Source of the DNA: Rhabdothermincola salaria
GTDB taxonomy: Bacteria > Actinomycetota > Acidimicrobiia > Acidimicrobiales > Acidimicrobilacustridaceae
Assembly (NCBI RefSeq): GCF_021246445.1
Contig: NZ_JAJQXW010000002.1
Location: 124,001-188,000, forward strand
Reading direction: 5' to 3'
Length of the DNA stretch: 64,000 nucleotides
Shown piece by piece: positions 35,051-42,158 of the stretch. A program made the translations under genes and the position numbers. Every line of letters starts with the position of its first letter. The first letter of the stretch is position 1. The notes beneath the pieces were generated by a model. That model did no database searches and was not told where the DNA came from. It saw only the letters and a list, made by a program, of their open reading frames with translations.

Positions 35051-35068
35051 ACTGACGTGAGCGTCAGT
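35051..35068 (+). promoter_or_regulatory. Palindromic operator at the desaturase start
   Basis: ACTGACG-TGAG-CGTCAGT is a perfect 7-bp inverted repeat with a 4-base spacer, overlapping the GTG at 35057. A CACAAT -10-like box (35042-35047) ends 9 nt before that GTG. TetR-type regulators of lipid genes use sites of this kind; no TetR gene is adjacent, so the regulator is unknown. Confidence 0.5.
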
Positions 35069-36052
35069 TCCGGATCCCGGAGGACCCGCACCTCGATGGT
35101 GCCGCCTCCCGATCTGCTGCCCGATGTGTTGCCCACCGAGCGGCTCACGGCCACGGGCATGCCGGTGCCCGCCCTCCGCGATGAGCTGCGGCGCATCCCC
35201 ACGGTGCGCAACGTGGCCAACGTGGCGTCGGTGTGGATCCAATCGGTGGGGATGCTGGCCCTGGCCGCGTGGGTCTCGGCACAGGCGCCGACGGCGGTGG
35301 CGGTGGGCGTGTGGATCGTCGCCTTCGTGCTCATGGGCCGGGCCTTCGCCCTGTTCTCGATCCTGGCCCACGAGGCCGCCCACCGCCTGCTGTTCCCCGA
35401 GAAGCGGTGGAACGACCTGGTCGGCAAGTGGTTGCTGGCCTACCCGGCGTTCGTGCCCTTCGACGCGTATCGGCGCAGCCACTTCGCCCACCACAAGGAC
35501 GAGCTGGGCCCCCACGAGCCCGATCTCAACCTGTACCGGGGCTACCCGATCACCAAGGCCTCGTGGCACCGCAAGCTGCGTCGCGACGCCTTCGGCTCCT
35601 CGGGCGGGAAGAACCTGAAGGGCCTCCTCGGCGCCCTGCGCTCGGCCACCAGCCGGCCCGTGGCGCTGCGCATCGTGGCCACCCAGGCGGTGCTGGCGGT
35701 GGCGCTCGGGGTGGCGTTCGGTCGCTGGTGGCTGTGGCCGCTCCTCTGGTTGGCGCCGTGGATGACGGTGTGGCGGGTGCTCAACCGGTTGCGGGCGGTG
35801 GCCGAGCACGGCGGCATGGAGCGATCGGCCGATCGGCGCCGCACCACCCACGTGGTCGACCAGCACTGGGCCTCCCGGTTCTGGATCGTGCCGTTCAACA
35901 CCGGCTGGCACCTGGCCCACCACGCCGACATGGGCGTGCCCTTCCAACACCTGCCGGCCGTGCACCGAGAGCTGGTCGACTCGGGCTGGGTCACGCCCCA
36001 GATCACCTACCGCAGCTACACCCAGCTCTGGAAGACTGCGTCGACGGGCTGA
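35057..36052 (+). CDS. Fatty-acid desaturase-family membrane enzyme
   Basis: A 331-residue di-iron membrane desaturase/hydroxylase. The three His boxes are HEAAH (in SILAHEAAHRLL), HFAHH (in RRSHFAHHKDE) and HLAHH (in TGWHLAHHADM). Transmembrane segments lie at IQSVGMLALAAWVSA, VGVWIVAFVLMGRAFALF and the middle VALRIVATQAVLAVALG region. GTG 35057 would be leaderless and inside the operator; ATG 35096 with GGAGGA about 11 nt upstream is an alternative (318 residues). It is upstream of the P450 on the same strand, 101 bases apart, and the two may form a lipid-modifying unit. Confidence 0.88.
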   Translation: MSVSSGSRRTRTSMVPPPDLLPDVLPTERLTATGMPVPALRDELRRIPTVRNVANVASVWIQSVGMLALAAWVSAQAPTAVAVGVWIVAFVLMGRAFALFSILAHEAAHRLLFPEKRWNDLVGKWLLAYPAFVPFDAYRRSHFAHHKDELGPHEPDLNLYRGYPITKASWHRKLRRDAFGSSGGKNLKGLLGALRSATSRPVALRIVATQAVLAVALGVAFGRWWLWPLLWLAPWMTVWRVLNRLRAVAEHGGMERSADRRRTTHVVDQHWASRFWIVPFNTGWHLAHHADMGVPFQHLPAVHRELVDSGWVTPQITYRSYTQLWKTASTG

Positions 36053-36153
36053 GCCACGCCACGTCCGACCGGCGGGCGTCGACGCTCCGACATCGCCGTC
36101 GGGACATCGGAAGTAGACTTCGCCTGTTCGCACCGGCCACCAGGGGGACCGCC

Positions 36154-37371
36154 ATGACCGACGTCGCTGCTCGCGCCGAGCGCACGCACGAGCCGCTCAC
36201 CGACCAGTTCCTCGGCGTCGAGCTGTCGGTCGCCGACGCCCCGGCGTACTACGCCGAGCTGCGGGCGAAGGGCCGGCTGTTGTGGAACGCCTCCCAGGGC
36301 TTCTGGGTGGCGCCGCACCACGCCGAGGTGATGGCCGTGAGCACCGACCCGGCCACCTTCCGCTCGGGCCAGGGCATCCTCACCTTCGAGATCGGCGCCG
36401 AGTACGCCACGCCGCCCACGATGATGCACACCGACCCGCCTGAGCACACCCGCTACCGGTCGCTGGTGCAGCCCGCCTTCGGCCGGCGGGTCGTGCGCAC
36501 CCTCGACGAGTCGGTGCGGGCCGCGGCCGAGGCCCTGGTCGCCGACCTGCCCGTCGGCGAGCCGGTTGACGTGGTGGCCCCGCTGGCGGTGCCCCTGCCG
36601 GTGCAGGTGATCGCCCAGCTCCTCGGCCTTCCCGAGGAGCGCTGGGACGACGTGTGGGAGTGGTCCGAGGCGTCGATCCCCGGCACCGACACCTACGCCG
36701 ACCCCGAGCGCCGGGCCGCGTTGCACGACGAGATGCTCCAGGAGCTCCTGCGCCTCGTCGGCCAGGCCCGCACCAACCCGACCGACGACGTCATCTCCCA
36801 GCTCGTCGGGGTGGAGGTCGACGGCGACCGCCTCACCGACGACGAGATGACGATGTTCCTCAACCAGCTGCTGGTGGCCGGCAACGAGACCACCCGCAAC
36901 ACCATCTCGGGGGGACTGGTGGCGCTGGCCGAGAACCCCGACCAGTGGCAGCGGCTGGTCGAGGACCGCTCGCTCGTGCCCGGTGCCGTCGAGGAGATCC
37001 TGCGCTGGACCACCGCCGTCATCTACTTCATGCGCACCGCCACCCGCGACGTGGTCCTTGGCGGAGAGCAGGTCCTCGCCGGCGACCCGGTGGTGATGCT
37101 CTACGCCTCGGCCAACCTCGACCCCGAGCAGTTCGGGCCCGACGCCGCCGAGTTCCGCATCGACCGCGCACCGAACCACCACGTGGCGTTCGGGTTCGGC
37201 GCCCACTTCTGCCTCGGCGCGGCGCTGGCCCGCCTCGAGGTGGCGGCCGTGCTCGACGCCCTGCTCGACCGGGGCGTCACCCGCCTCGAGCTGGCCGGCC
37301 CGGTGGGTCGCTCACGCTCCAACATCATCGCCGGGGTCACCGAGGCCCCCATGGTCCTGCACACCTCCTGA
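36154..37371 (+). CDS. Cytochrome P450
   Basis: A 405-residue soluble bacterial P450. Conserved parts: PEHTRYRSLVQPAF, I-helix LLVAGNETTRN (A-G-x-E-T-T), K-helix EEILR (E-x-x-R), and heme loop FGFGAHFCLGAALARLE with the Cys thiolate ligand. Start ATG 36154 has AGGGGGA 6 nt upstream. It resembles CYP families acting on steroids, fatty acids or terpenes in actinobacteria. No ferredoxin or reductase gene is next to it, so its redox partner lies elsewhere. Confidence 0.94.
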   Translation: MTDVAARAERTHEPLTDQFLGVELSVADAPAYYAELRAKGRLLWNASQGFWVAPHHAEVMAVSTDPATFRSGQGILTFEIGAEYATPPTMMHTDPPEHTRYRSLVQPAFGRRVVRTLDESVRAAAEALVADLPVGEPVDVVAPLAVPLPVQVIAQLLGLPEERWDDVWEWSEASIPGTDTYADPERRAALHDEMLQELLRLVGQARTNPTDDVISQLVGVEVDGDRLTDDEMTMFLNQLLVAGNETTRNTISGGLVALAENPDQWQRLVEDRSLVPGAVEEILRWTTAVIYFMRTATRDVVLGGEQVLAGDPVVMLYASANLDPEQFGPDAAEFRIDRAPNHHVAFGFGAHFCLGAALARLEVAAVLDALLDRGVTRLELAGPVGRSRSNIIAGVTEAPMVLHTS

Positions 37372-37391
37372 AACCGGAGCCTCTCGGCGCA

Positions 37392-38690
37392 TCAGTTGCG
37401 GTGGTCGTCCGCCCAGACCTGCTCGGCGCGGCGGGCGACGTCGCGCAACGGGCGGCCCAGGGCGCGGGCGGCAGCGGCCACGTCGTCGTGCTCGGCCTTG
37501 GCCCGTGACCCGCTGACCTTCACCCGCACGGTCTGGCCGTCGACCTCGACGGTGTGGACCTCGCGCGCCTGGGGCCAGCGCTGCATCGTCGAGGCCCGCA
37601 CCCCGAGGGTGCCGGTCTCGGCAACGAGTAGGTCCCGCAACACCGGGGCGAGGGCGGGGTCGGCCAGCACGTGCACGGTGTGGGCCGGCCGCCCCTTCTT
37701 CATGACGATGGGCGTGACCCAGGCGTCGTGGGCGCCAGCGTCGAGCAGGCGGGCGATGGTGTGGGCCAGCACCTCGCCGGTGACGTCGTCGACGTTGGCC
37801 TCGAGCGCCACCACGGGCTGGCCCTCGGCCACCGAGCCGTCGGCCGCGGTGCGGGTGCCGAGAACCACCTGGGTGAGGTTGGGGCGCTCGTCGAGCTCGG
37901 CGGTGCCGGCCCCGAAGCCGCTGGCGGTGATGGTCATGGCCGGCATGGGCCCCCACTGCACGACGTTGGCGGCCAGCAGCGCGGCGCCGGTGGGGGTGGT
38001 GAGCTCGCGGGCGATGGGCAGCCCGTAGGTGGGGGCGCCGGCCAGCAGCGACACCACCGCCGGGACGGGCACCGGCAGCTCGCCGTGGGCGGCCCGAACG
38101 GTGCCGAGGCCGTCGGCCACGGGGCTGGAGGCGACCTCGTCGACGCCGAGCACCTCGAGGGCGGCGCAGGTGCCGACCACGTCGACGATGGCGTCGAGGG
38201 CGCCGACCTCGTGGAAGTGGACCGTCTCGGGCGGCTGGCGGTGCAGGTGGCCCTCGGCCTCGGCCAGGGCCCGGAAGGTGGCCAACGCCCGACGGTGCAC
38301 CCGATCGGGCAGGCCCGCCTCGGCCACGATGGCCACCACATCGGAGGCGCGGCGGTGCGGCGGCGAGGCCTCCGTGCGCACGTGGACCTTGGTGCCGCCG
38401 ATCCCGGAGCGCATGACCGTCTCGGTCTCGAGCGACCAGCCGCTCACCGGGAGGCGGGCCAGCAGGGCTCGCACCTCGTCGAGGTCGGCGCCGGCGTCGA
38501 GCAGAGCGCCGAGGGCCATGTCGCCGGCGATGCCCGAGAAGCAGTGGAACCAGGCCACGGTGGTGCCGGGCGCCCCGCCCGACGCCGGCACCGTCACCCC
38601 GTCCCACGCCAGGGCGGACGGGGCGCTGTCGTGGCTGTGGTCGTGGCTGTGGTCGTGGGGATGCGTGTGGTCGTGCTGGTGGTCAGCCAC
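37392..38690 (-). CDS. larC: LarC: nickel insertion protein for the nickel-pincer cofactor
   Basis: A 432-residue LarC, which inserts nickel into the pyridinium-bisthiocarboxylate mononucleotide (NPN) cofactor. The N-terminus is His-rich (MADHQHDHTHPHDHSHDHSH), probably nickel-binding. VAWFHCFSGIAGDMALGALLDAG, HFHEVGALDAIVDVVG, TTPTGAALLA and ALEANVDDVTGEVLAH are family signatures. GTG 38690 overlaps the larB stop by eight bases. In lactic-acid bacteria LarC is split by a programmed frameshift; here the gene is one continuous frame. Confidence 0.93.
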   Translation of the reverse strand: MADHQHDHTHPHDHSHDHSHDSAPSALAWDGVTVPASGGAPGTTVAWFHCFSGIAGDMALGALLDAGADLDEVRALLARLPVSGWSLETETVMRSGIGGTKVHVRTEASPPHRRASDVVAIVAEAGLPDRVHRRALATFRALAEAEGHLHRQPPETVHFHEVGALDAIVDVVGTCAALEVLGVDEVASSPVADGLGTVRAAHGELPVPVPAVVSLLAGAPTYGLPIARELTTPTGAALLAANVVQWGPMPAMTITASGFGAGTAELDERPNLTQVVLGTRTAADGSVAEGQPVVALEANVDDVTGEVLAHTIARLLDAGAHDAWVTPIVMKKGRPAHTVHVLADPALAPVLRDLLVAETGTLGVRASTMQRWPQAREVHTVEVDGQTVRVKVSGSRAKAEHDDVAAAARALGRPLRDVARRAEQVWADDHRN

Positions 38691-39567
38691 GAGGCGACGC
38701 TCCGCCCGCTGGGGCCCAGGCGGCGGGCGACCCTGCGGCATCCTGAACCGCCCGCCCCGAGCCTGAGGGTGAGGTCGAGGTCGAGGTCGAGGTCGAGGTG
38801 TTCAGCATGCGCAACACGGCGCAGGCGGCGCCGAAGCCGTTGTCGATGCCGACCACGCTGAGGCCCGAGGCGCACGACGCCATCATCCCGAGCAGGGCGG
38901 TGACCCCCGCCAGCCCTGATCCGTAGCCCACGCTGGTGGGGACGGCCACGACCGGAGCGGCGGTGAGGCCGGCGACCACGCTCGACAGGGCGCCTTCCAT
39001 GCCGGCCACCACGACGAGGGCGTCACAGGCCACCAGCTCGTCGACGGCGTCGAGGACCCGGTGCAGGCCGGCCACGCCGATGTCGGTGATGCGCAGCGGG
39101 TCGAGGCCGTGGGCGGCGAGCGTGACCGCCGCTTCCTCGGCCACGGGCAGGTCGGCGGTGCCGGCGGCGACCACGGCCACCCGCTCGGGGCGCGGGGCGG
39201 CCGGCCGCCAGACGATCGTGTGCAAGGTGCGCCCAGCAGGGTCGCCGGCCCCGGCCTCGGTGCTGCGGCCGCCCGGGTTGGCCCCGAGAGCGGCCTCGCG
39301 CTGAGGCCCGTCGGCCCGGGACAGCAGCACCGGTGTGGACCCGGGCTGGGCCAGCAGCTCGCCGACGATGGCGGCGCAGTGCTCGGGGCTCTTGCCCGGG
39401 GCGTAGACCGCCTCGGCCATGCCCTGGCGGAGTTGGCGGTGGTGGTCGATGCGGGCGAAGCCGAGATCGGCGAAGGGCAGGCGTCGCAGTTGGGCCACGG
39501 CGTCGTCGGCGCTGACCGTGCCCGAGCGGATGCCGTCCACCAGTCCCCGCAGGGCCATCTCGTCCAT
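38683..39567 (-). CDS. larB: LarB: pyridinium-3,5-biscarboxylic acid mononucleotide synthase
   Basis: A 294-residue LarB, which carboxylates nicotinic-acid adenine dinucleotide in the first step of the NPN cofactor. Seen: ADLGFARIDHHRQLRQGMAEAVYAPGKSPEH, a PurE-like core with VAAGTADLPVAEEAA, DIGVAGLHR, VVAGMEGALSSVVAGL and PTSVGYGSG, then ALLGMMASCASGLSVVGIDNGFGAA. A non-conserved tail of about 35 residues begins with a T-S repeat. Start ATG 39567 is preceded by GGGGAGG; GTG 39600 is an alternative. larE and larA are not in the window. Confidence 0.93.
   Translation of the reverse strand: MDEMALRGLVDGIRSGTVSADDAVAQLRRLPFADLGFARIDHHRQLRQGMAEAVYAPGKSPEHCAAIVGELLAQPGSTPVLLSRADGPQREAALGANPGGRSTEAGAGDPAGRTLHTIVWRPAAPRPERVAVVAAGTADLPVAEEAAVTLAAHGLDPLRITDIGVAGLHRVLDAVDELVACDALVVVAGMEGALSSVVAGLTAAPVVAVPTSVGYGSGLAGVTALLGMMASCASGLSVVGIDNGFGAACAVLRMLNTSTSTSTSTSPSGSGRAVQDAAGSPAAWAPAGGASPRG
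38771..38800 (-). repeat. Hexamer tandem repeat in larB tail
   Basis: Five units of GAGGTC (the last GAGGTG) encode the Thr-Ser repeat after LNTSTSTS in the C-terminal extension of LarB. It probably varies in unit number between strains; six-base units keep frame. Confidence 0.75.
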
Positions 39568-39652
39568 CCCCCCATCCTCCCCGATCGTCGGGGTCGACAC
39601 CGCACCGACCGTGGCGCGGCGGAACTCGCCGGGTCCGATCGACCGGTGTCGT

Positions 39653-39658
39653 TATCCT
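39653..39658 (+). promoter_or_regulatory. -10-like box of pheA
   Basis: TATCCT ends 6 nt before the pheA GTG (39665), leaving no space for a ribosome site. This again fits a leaderless transcript. Confidence 0.45.
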
Positions 39659-39664
39659 CCGACC

Positions 39665-40636
39665 GTGACCGACATCGCCGCTCCGCCCCCTGCCAGCCCC
39701 GACTGGTCGGCGCGCACCATCGCCTTCCTGGGGCCGATCGGCACGTTCTCCGAGCAGGCCCTGTTGAGCGACGAGGACCTGGCCCGGGCCAAGGCCGTGC
39801 CGCTGCCCACGTTCTCGGCGGTGCTCAACGCGGTGGAGGCGGGCGAGGTCGACCTCGGGTTCGTGGCCATCGAGAACGCCATCGAGGGCACGGTCAACGT
39901 CACCCAGGACACGCTCGCCTTCGACGCCGACCTGCTGATCCAGCGCGAGGTCGTGCTCCCCGTCCACCTCGACCTGATGGCCCGCCCGGGTGTGGTGCTC
40001 GACCAGATCACCCACGTCTGGTCCTATCCCCACGCTCTGGCCCAGTGCCGCAAGTTCCTGGCCCGCGAGCTTCCGCTGGTCGAGGCCGAGGCCACAAACT
40101 CCACCGCCGATGCGGCCCGCACGTTGGCCGAGCAGGGCGACACCCACGCCGGGGCCATCGCCCCCGCCCGGGCGGCCGAGGTCTACGGCCTCGAGGTGCT
40201 GGCCCACGCCATCGAGGACCACGACGACAACGCCACCCGCTTCGTGCTGGTGGCCCGCGCCGGCGTACCCGCCTCCACGGGGCACGACAAGACATCGATC
40301 GTGGTGTTCCAGCGTGCCGACGAGCCCGGCAGCCTGCTCGGCATCCTCCAGGAGTTCGCCGCCCGCGGCATCAACCTGACCCGCCTCGAATCGCGCCCCA
40401 CCCGGCGCGGCCTGGGTGACTACTGCTTCCTGATCGATCTCGAGGGGCACCTCCGAGACGAAGTGGTGGCCGATGCCCTGCGCGCGCTCAAGACCAAGCA
40501 GGCCGACGTGAAGTTCCTCGGCTCGTACCCGGCGGCCGGCGAGCACGGCGCCACCGTGCGCGCCGAGGCCAACGAAGCCGCCCGTCGCGCCGAGGCCTGG
40601 CTGTCCGGCCTGCGAGCCGACATCGCCGGCGCCTGA
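39665..40636 (+). CDS. pheA: Prephenate dehydratase
   Basis: A 323-residue monofunctional prephenate dehydratase (phenylalanine synthesis: prephenate to phenylpyruvate). Seen: IAFLGPIGTFSEQAL, VDLGFVAIENAIEGTVN, YPHALAQCRKFL, NATRFVLVAR, and a C-terminal ACT regulatory domain (KTSIVVFQRADEPGSLLGIL, INLTRLESRPTRRGLGDYCFLID), where ESRP is the phenylalanine-binding motif. Feedback inhibition by Phe is therefore expected. GTG 39665 is used; there is no chorismate mutase fusion. Confidence 0.95.
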   Translation: MTDIAAPPPASPDWSARTIAFLGPIGTFSEQALLSDEDLARAKAVPLPTFSAVLNAVEAGEVDLGFVAIENAIEGTVNVTQDTLAFDADLLIQREVVLPVHLDLMARPGVVLDQITHVWSYPHALAQCRKFLARELPLVEAEATNSTADAARTLAEQGDTHAGAIAPARAAEVYGLEVLAHAIEDHDDNATRFVLVARAGVPASTGHDKTSIVVFQRADEPGSLLGILQEFAARGINLTRLESRPTRRGLGDYCFLIDLEGHLRDEVVADALRALKTKQADVKFLGSYPAAGEHGATVRAEANEAARRAEAWLSGLRADIAGA

Positions 40637-40655
40637 AGGCGCGAGAGCGTTCCCC

Positions 40656-40681
40656 GAATCATCAACACATGCTGACGATTC
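40656..40681. terminator. Imperfect inverted repeat between convergent genes
   Basis: GAATCATCA (40656-40664) pairs with TGACGATTC (40673-40681) with one mismatch around an 8-base loop. It lies 20 bases after pheA and 20 before the end of the leftward lipoprotein gene, so a weak shared terminator is likely. Confidence 0.35.
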
Positions 40682-40700
40682 ACGAGTCCATCGAACACGC

Positions 40701-41306
40701 CTAGCCGTGAGCGCCGGCGGAGATCGTGCGGGCGATGTCCTCGGCCTGGGCCTGGTCCCAGCCACCGGTGATGGTGATCTCGTCGGCCTCGAACGACGGC
40801 GTCATGATCGTGGGCGCCGTGACGACCTCGCCGTCGACCACGAGGGCCACCTGACCCGTCGGACAGCCGTCGCTGCTGGTCGTGCAGGCGGTCGCGATGG
40901 CGTTGAAGGCGTCGATGCCCGCCTCTCCCGCAGCCAGCTCCGGCTGCACCTCCCACTCGTCGCCCTGGCCAGGGGCCGCGGTGGCTCGAACGATGCCGCG
41001 CCCGTCGACGACGACCGGGCCGAGCTGGTCGAGCGTCGGCAGGTCGTCCTGGGACCCGGATGACGCCGGTCCGGTGACCACGGGCCGGAAGGACACCGAC
41101 TCCGGCGGTGCTGTCGCGGTGGGGAAGACCGCCTCCGTCGTCGGGGTGTTCGAGGCCGCCGCGGACACCGGGGCGGACGACGGCTCGTCGGGACCGCTGC
41201 TGCAGGCCGCGCTGACGCCAGCCATCACCACGAGGGCGACGACGATCGACCGGGAGCCGCGCATCGTTGCGCTCTCTGGCTTCGGTGGGGATTGGGCGTC
41301 GTTCAT
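40701..41306 (-). CDS. Lipoprotein with SecD P1-head-like domain
   Basis: A 201-residue lipoprotein from ATG 41306 (GGAG 6 nt upstream). The signal ends in VVMAGVSAACSSG. After a Ser/Thr/Pro linker a compact domain follows: LGPVVVDGRGIVRATAAPGQGDEWEVQPEL, then AFNAIATACTTS and ALVVDGEVVTAPTIMTPSFEADEITITGGWDQAQAEDIA. The last part is the SecDF P1-head pattern (G-x-V-x-x-A-P...I.G.f...A..LA). Stand-alone lipoproteins with this piece of SecD are seen in actinobacteria; whether they help protein export is unknown. An internal Met at 41264 could be the true start. Confidence 0.75.
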   Translation of the reverse strand: MNDAQSPPKPESATMRGSRSIVVALVVMAGVSAACSSGPDEPSSAPVSAAASNTPTTEAVFPTATAPPESVSFRPVVTGPASSGSQDDLPTLDQLGPVVVDGRGIVRATAAPGQGDEWEVQPELAAGEAGIDAFNAIATACTTSSDGCPTGQVALVVDGEVVTAPTIMTPSFEADEITITGGWDQAQAEDIARTISAGAHG

Positions 41307-41443
41307 TCCGACTCCGATCGCTCGATGCGGGTATCGGCCTGTCGACGACATCCATGCTGGGTCATCGCCCACCTGGGTCGGTTCATCGGCCCTCCCTCGC
41401 TTGGGGGCGGCAGGCCCGTGCCTTGGATGCAGCAACGGAGAGC

Positions 41444-41764
41444 TCACCTCGGCGCGTCAGTGTCGAGGAACGCCAGGATGTCATGCCGGGCGTGGAGCAC
41501 CCGCCAGATGTCGATGCGATCGCTGTACGGCACGTAGAAGACGAGGTACGGGAAGCCTCGGACGGGCCATTTCCTCAGATCCGGGATGTCGAGCTCGAAG
41601 GCGAAGCGGAGCGAGCCCATCGACGGCTTGTCGCAGAGGTCGGCGATCGCGGTCTCGATGGCGCCGACGAACACGAGTGCGATGTCGGGGCCTGCTTCGT
41701 CGCGGTAGTAGGCCACCGCTTCCTCGATGTCGCGCGCCGCGACCGCGCGGAGCTGGGCGTGCAC
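41444..41764 (-). CDS. parE: ParE/RelE-superfamily toxin
   Basis: A 106-residue RelE/ParE-fold toxin: AARDIEEAVAYYRDEAG, AIETAIADLCDKPSMGSLR, WPVRGFPYLVFYVPYSDRIDIWRVLHARHD. The K/R-W-x-x-x-F-P-x-x-x-x-Y and the C-terminal V-L-H-x-R/Q-D patterns are diagnostic. GTG 41764 begins 10 bases after the parD stop, as in a typical antitoxin-first operon. The target is DNA gyrase in ParE or mRNA in RelE; the sequence alone does not decide. Confidence 0.88.
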   Translation of the reverse strand: MHAQLRAVAARDIEEAVAYYRDEAGPDIALVFVGAIETAIADLCDKPSMGSLRFAFELDIPDLRKWPVRGFPYLVFYVPYSDRIDIWRVLHARHDILAFLDTDAPR

Positions 41765-41774
41765 GAAGTGGTGC

Positions 41775-42008
41775 TCAGCTTGCGGTCTGCGCCTGGTCCC
41801 GGAGTGACGCGAAGTACGCCGCGTCGGCGGTGGCGACGACCGGTGCCCGAGCCCCGTCGAGGAGGGCGGAGCGAAGCTCGCGGCGGTCGCGATCGCGTCT
41901 GATCAGCTCGCGCACGTACTCGCTGGTCGAGCCGAAGTTGCCCTCGTCGACCTGAGCGTCGACGAACGATCGAAGCTCCTCGGGCAGCGAGACGTTCATC
42001 GTGGCCAT
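41775..42008 (-). CDS. parD: ParD-like ribbon-helix-helix antitoxin
   Basis: A 77-residue antitoxin with N-terminal ribbon-helix-helix (NVSLPEELRSFVDAQVDEGNFGSTSEYVRELIRRD in consecutive pieces) and an acidic/Ala-rich C-terminus that would wrap the toxin. ParD proteins are dimers that repress their own promoter. ATG 42008 lies 6 nt after a -10 box, with no Shine-Dalgarno, so it is probably leaderless; an internal ATG at 41999 also exists. Confidence 0.88.
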   Translation of the reverse strand: MATMNVSLPEELRSFVDAQVDEGNFGSTSEYVRELIRRDRDRRELRSALLDGARAPVVATADAAYFASLRDQAQTAS

Positions 42009-42014
42009 GGTCTG

Positions 42015-42044
42015 AGGCTAGAAGGCTTGGCAACCTTTGCCAAG
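42015..42044 (-). promoter_or_regulatory. parDE promoter with palindromic operator
   Basis: On the minus strand TTGGCA, a 17-base spacer and TAGCCT form a good sigma-70-type promoter whose -10 ends 6 nt before the parD ATG. The inverted repeat CTTGGCAA-3 bases-TTGCCAAG (42026-42044) covers the -35 and most of the spacer. This is the expected place for ParD/ParDE autorepression. Confidence 0.7.
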
Positions 42045-42158
42045 GGCGTCGCGCACGACCGGCGGACCCCGGGCGCGGTCAGGTCGACCCCGGGGAAGAG
42101 CCAGCCGACCTCTGGCGGACGCGGGAACCAGAGCCGAGGATCCGTCGTCAGACGTGAC

